Shown: positions 62,051 to 64,000 of the stretch, one piece after another
Layout of the letters: each line of letters starts with the position of its first letter
Numbering within the stretch: position 1 is the first letter of the stretch
DNA from: Runella rosea
GTDB lineage: Bacteria; Bacteroidota; Bacteroidia; Cytophagales; Spirosomataceae
NCBI RefSeq assembly: GCF_003325355.1
Contig: NZ_CP030850.1
Span: forward strand, 496,001-560,000
DNA length: 64,000 bases
Reading direction: 5' to 3'
Notes under the pieces: model-generated
Told to the model about the DNA's origin: nothing
Seen by the model: only the letters and a program-made list of their open reading frames with translations
The model's database searches: none
Made by a program: the position numbers and the translations under genes

Positions 62051-64000
62051 AAAAATCTAATTGTACAATAATGCTCATGCTGGGTTTGCTATTGGCAAAT
62101 TTTGGCACTTTTGCCCAATTAATGCAATGGAAAGAAATTGCTTCGGGCGTCTGGAAAGTATCCGTAGGCAAGCCTGAAGCGTATAATCTGCTGACGGCTG
62201 CGGGGGTTCAGCCCAATACCAATGCCTTGAAAAACATGGGTACGACGCGATTTCCGTTGGACCAAAACGAGATTTCGGTGCAGATTCGAGATGGTAAAAC
62301 CTATTTACGATTCCCTTTGGAACGCGGTGAACAGCTCTTTGGCTTCGGCCTCAACTTTCAGACCGTACATCAACGGGGGAAAATCCTGCAACTTCACATG
62401 GACCATTACGGCAACAAAGACAACGGACGTACCCACGCGCCCGTTCCTTTTTATGTTTCTTCCAAGGGTTACGGGGTGTTTGTGAATTCAGCGCGCTACA
62501 TCAATGTATATGCGGGCACTGCCGTCCGAACCAACAGCAAAAATCCGCCGTTGTTGCTGGACCGCAACACCGATAAAAATTGGCAGGCGCAACCTTACTC
62601 CGATGCCGTTGAAATACTCGTACCAGCGGGCGGGGTGGAGCTGTACGTTTTCGGCGGTCCATCGACCATGGAAGCGGTGCGTCGATTTAATTTGTTCAAC
62701 GGCGGGGGCTGTCTGCCGCCACGTTGGGGACTGGGCTTTACGCAGCGCGTCAATCGTTTGTATTCCGACAAAGATGTGCAAAAAGAAGCCGCTGAATTTG
62801 AAGAAAAGGGCTATCCACTGGATTTTATCGGACTCGAACCCGGATGGCAGAGCAAATCCTATCCCTGCACGTTTGAGTGGGACAAAACGCGTTTTCCGCA
62901 GCCTGCTGCTTTTGTGAAAGACATGCTCAACAAGGGCGTTCGTATCAATCTTTGGACTAACCCGTACGTGTCTCCTGAGGCCTCAATCTACCCTAAAATT
63001 GCTCCTTTTACAGGCTCTCATTCGGTATGGGTGGGGGCGGTGCCCGATTTAACGATTCCCAAAGCGCAAGCCATTTACTGGGGTCAATTTGACAAAGACC
63101 ACGTTAGTATCGGTGTTAGTGGGTATAAAATCGACGAAGTGGATGGCTTTGATTCGTGGTTGTGGCCCGATGTGGCTACGTTTCCGTCGGGCGTCAGCGC
63201 CGAGCAGATGCGTCAAACCTACGGGGTGTTGGTCATGAAACAAAGCACCGATATGTTTCGTAAACACAACCGACGCACCTACGGGTTGGTACGTGCGTCC
63301 AACGCAGGTGGGGTGTCGTTGCCTTACGTGATTTACAACGACAATTACAGCCACGAAGATTTCATTACGGGCTTGATTAACAGCGGTTTTTCGGGAACCC
63401 TGTGGACACCCGAAGTACGGGCTTCCAAGACGGGTGAAGAATGGTTGAGACGGTTTCAGTCGGTGTGTTTTTCGCCGATGGCCATGATAAACGCATGGGC
63501 CAGCAGCACCAAACCTTGGACCTTTCCCGAAGTAGCAGCACAAATCAAAGAAATTTCGCAACTGCGGATGCGGATGATGCCGTACTGGTACACCGAATTT
63601 GCCAAGTATCATTTTGAAGGTACGCCGCCGTTTCGGGCCGTTAATCTTGAACCTGATTTTAAGACGGAGTTAAAAAAGGAGCTTCTGAATGCTAATTTGG
63701 AAGAAAATCCCTACGCCGTGGCCGTCAACAAAGAAATCAAAGACCAGTACATGGCGGGGGAATACCTGTTGGTGGCGCCGATGTTTACGGGCCAAACCTC
63801 CCGTAAGGTGGTGTTGCCCAAAGGGAAATGGTACGATTTTTACACGGGTCAATTGGTGGGAGAGGGCGAGGTGATTACCGTCACGCCGGGGTTGGATAAA
63901 ATTCCCGTTTTTGTCAAAGACGGGGGCATTATCCCGATGATGCCAGTGATGTTGCACGCCCCTCAACCCAACCAAAAAGTAGACCTTGAAATACGTCATT
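62047..64000 (+). CDS. GH31 alpha-glycosidase (partial, C-terminus outside window)
   Basis: 651 residues are visible from ATG 62047 (signal MLMLGLLLANFGTFAQ) to the window end. GH31 features: an N-terminal beta-sandwich with FPLERGEQLFGFGLNFQ; the barrel (PPRWGLGFTQRV, YPLDFIGLEPGWQSKSYPC); the nucleophile Asp in GYKIDEVDGF; and the acid/base Asp in VIYNDNYSHED, where the usual WSGDN becomes YNDN. The C-terminal beta domain begins near MAGEYLLVAPMFTGQTSRKV. Members are alpha-glucosidases, alpha-xylosidases or alpha-galactosidases; alpha-xylosidase with GH95 would suit a xyloglucan-like substrate. The ATG overlaps the GH95 stop by four bases. Confidence 0.92.
   Translation, partial: MKKSNCTIMLMLGLLLANFGTFAQLMQWKEIASGVWKVSVGKPEAYNLLTAAGVQPNTNALKNMGTTRFPLDQNEISVQIRDGKTYLRFPLERGEQLFGFGLNFQTVHQRGKILQLHMDHYGNKDNGRTHAPVPFYVSSKGYGVFVNSARYINVYAGTAVRTNSKNPPLLLDRNTDKNWQAQPYSDAVEILVPAGGVELYVFGGPSTMEAVRRFNLFNGGGCLPPRWGLGFTQRVNRLYSDKDVQKEAAEFEEKGYPLDFIGLEPGWQSKSYPCTFEWDKTRFPQPAAFVKDMLNKGVRINLWTNPYVSPEASIYPKIAPFTGSHSVWVGAVPDLTIPKAQAIYWGQFDKDHVSIGVSGYKIDEVDGFDSWLWPDVATFPSGVSAEQMRQTYGVLVMKQSTDMFRKHNRRTYGLVRASNAGGVSLPYVIYNDNYSHEDFITGLINSGFSGTLWTPEVRASKTGEEWLRRFQSVCFSPMAMINAWASSTKPWTFPEVAAQIKEISQLRMRMMPYWYTEFAKYHFEGTPPFRAVNLEPDFKTELKKELLNANLEENPYAVAVNKEIKDQYMAGEYLLVAPMFTGQTSRKVVLPKGKWYDFYTGQLVGEGEVITVTPGLDKIPVFVKDGGIIPMMPVMLHAPQPNQKVDLEIRH

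Noticed and set aside
1-64000. tRNA, rRNA, CRISPR array, transposase or integrase
   Set aside because: Looked for on both strands by eye; none seen. Short structured RNAs could be missed without a covariance search.

Overview
The window looks like chromosome of a Bacteroidota bacterium, most likely from the order Cytophagales (Spirosomaceae/Runella-like; this placement is inference from gene content). The evidence is a SusC/SusD pair with an ECF sigma factor and FecR anti-sigma factor, a type IX secretion (T9SS) sorting domain, a DUF4835/PorD-type protein, the Bacteroidota form of RNA polymerase omega, two-component genes of the LytS/LytTR type with a beta-propeller sensor, and promoter elements of the Bacteroidota type (TTTG about 20 bp before TAnnTTTG). 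I saw no rRNA, tRNA, CRISPR array, insertion sequence or integrase.

Layout. 1-11.7 kb is mostly housekeeping: a truncated CocE/NonD hydrolase, a Tat-exported sugar isomerase-like protein, typA, small secreted proteins, a three-gene minus-strand run (MscS channel, M28 peptidase, TrpF-like protein), then coaX, an outer-membrane protein and an LptC-like lipoprotein. 11.8-32.9 kb is a long plus-strand polysaccharide utilisation locus (PUL): ECF sigma, FecR, SusC with an STN signalling domain, SusD, a two-domain DUF1080 protein, a lyase-like protein, an esterase, two large haem c proteins joined to sorbosone-dehydrogenase-like propellers, a GH27 alpha-galactosidase, a GH43-like glycosidase and a sulfatase. 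32.9-41.1 kb is a minus-strand block: a propeller sensor kinase and LytTR response regulator, then an orphan LytTR regulator, a self-cleaving S74 repeat protein and an M43 metalloprotease.

41.3-52.8 kb returns to core functions: a Gfo/Idh oxidoreductase, a cytochrome c/SCO/lipoprotein set, recN, a possible Sm-like small protein, DUF4835, coaBC, rpoZ, bamD, a T9SS cargo protein and an OstA/LptA-like protein. 53.1-64 kb is a second carbohydrate region: a type B carboxylesterase, an alpha/beta hydrolase, a clan-A glycosidase, a CNNM/CorC protein, a GH95 fucosidase and a GH31 enzyme cut by the window end.

How the parts may work together. The PUL probably senses substrate through the SusC STN domain, FecR and the ECF sigma factor, imports glycan through SusC/D, and processes it with glycosidases, an esterase and a sulfatase. 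The haem-c dehydrogenase-like proteins, the DUF1080 protein, the Gfo/Idh oxidoreductase and the sugar isomerase-like protein together suggest an oxidative (3-keto-sugar) route; this is inference. The most distinctive unit is the LytTR-S74-M43 operon, preceded by a good promoter and by two 15-bp direct repeats exactly 21 bp apart, the spacing expected of a LytTR operator.
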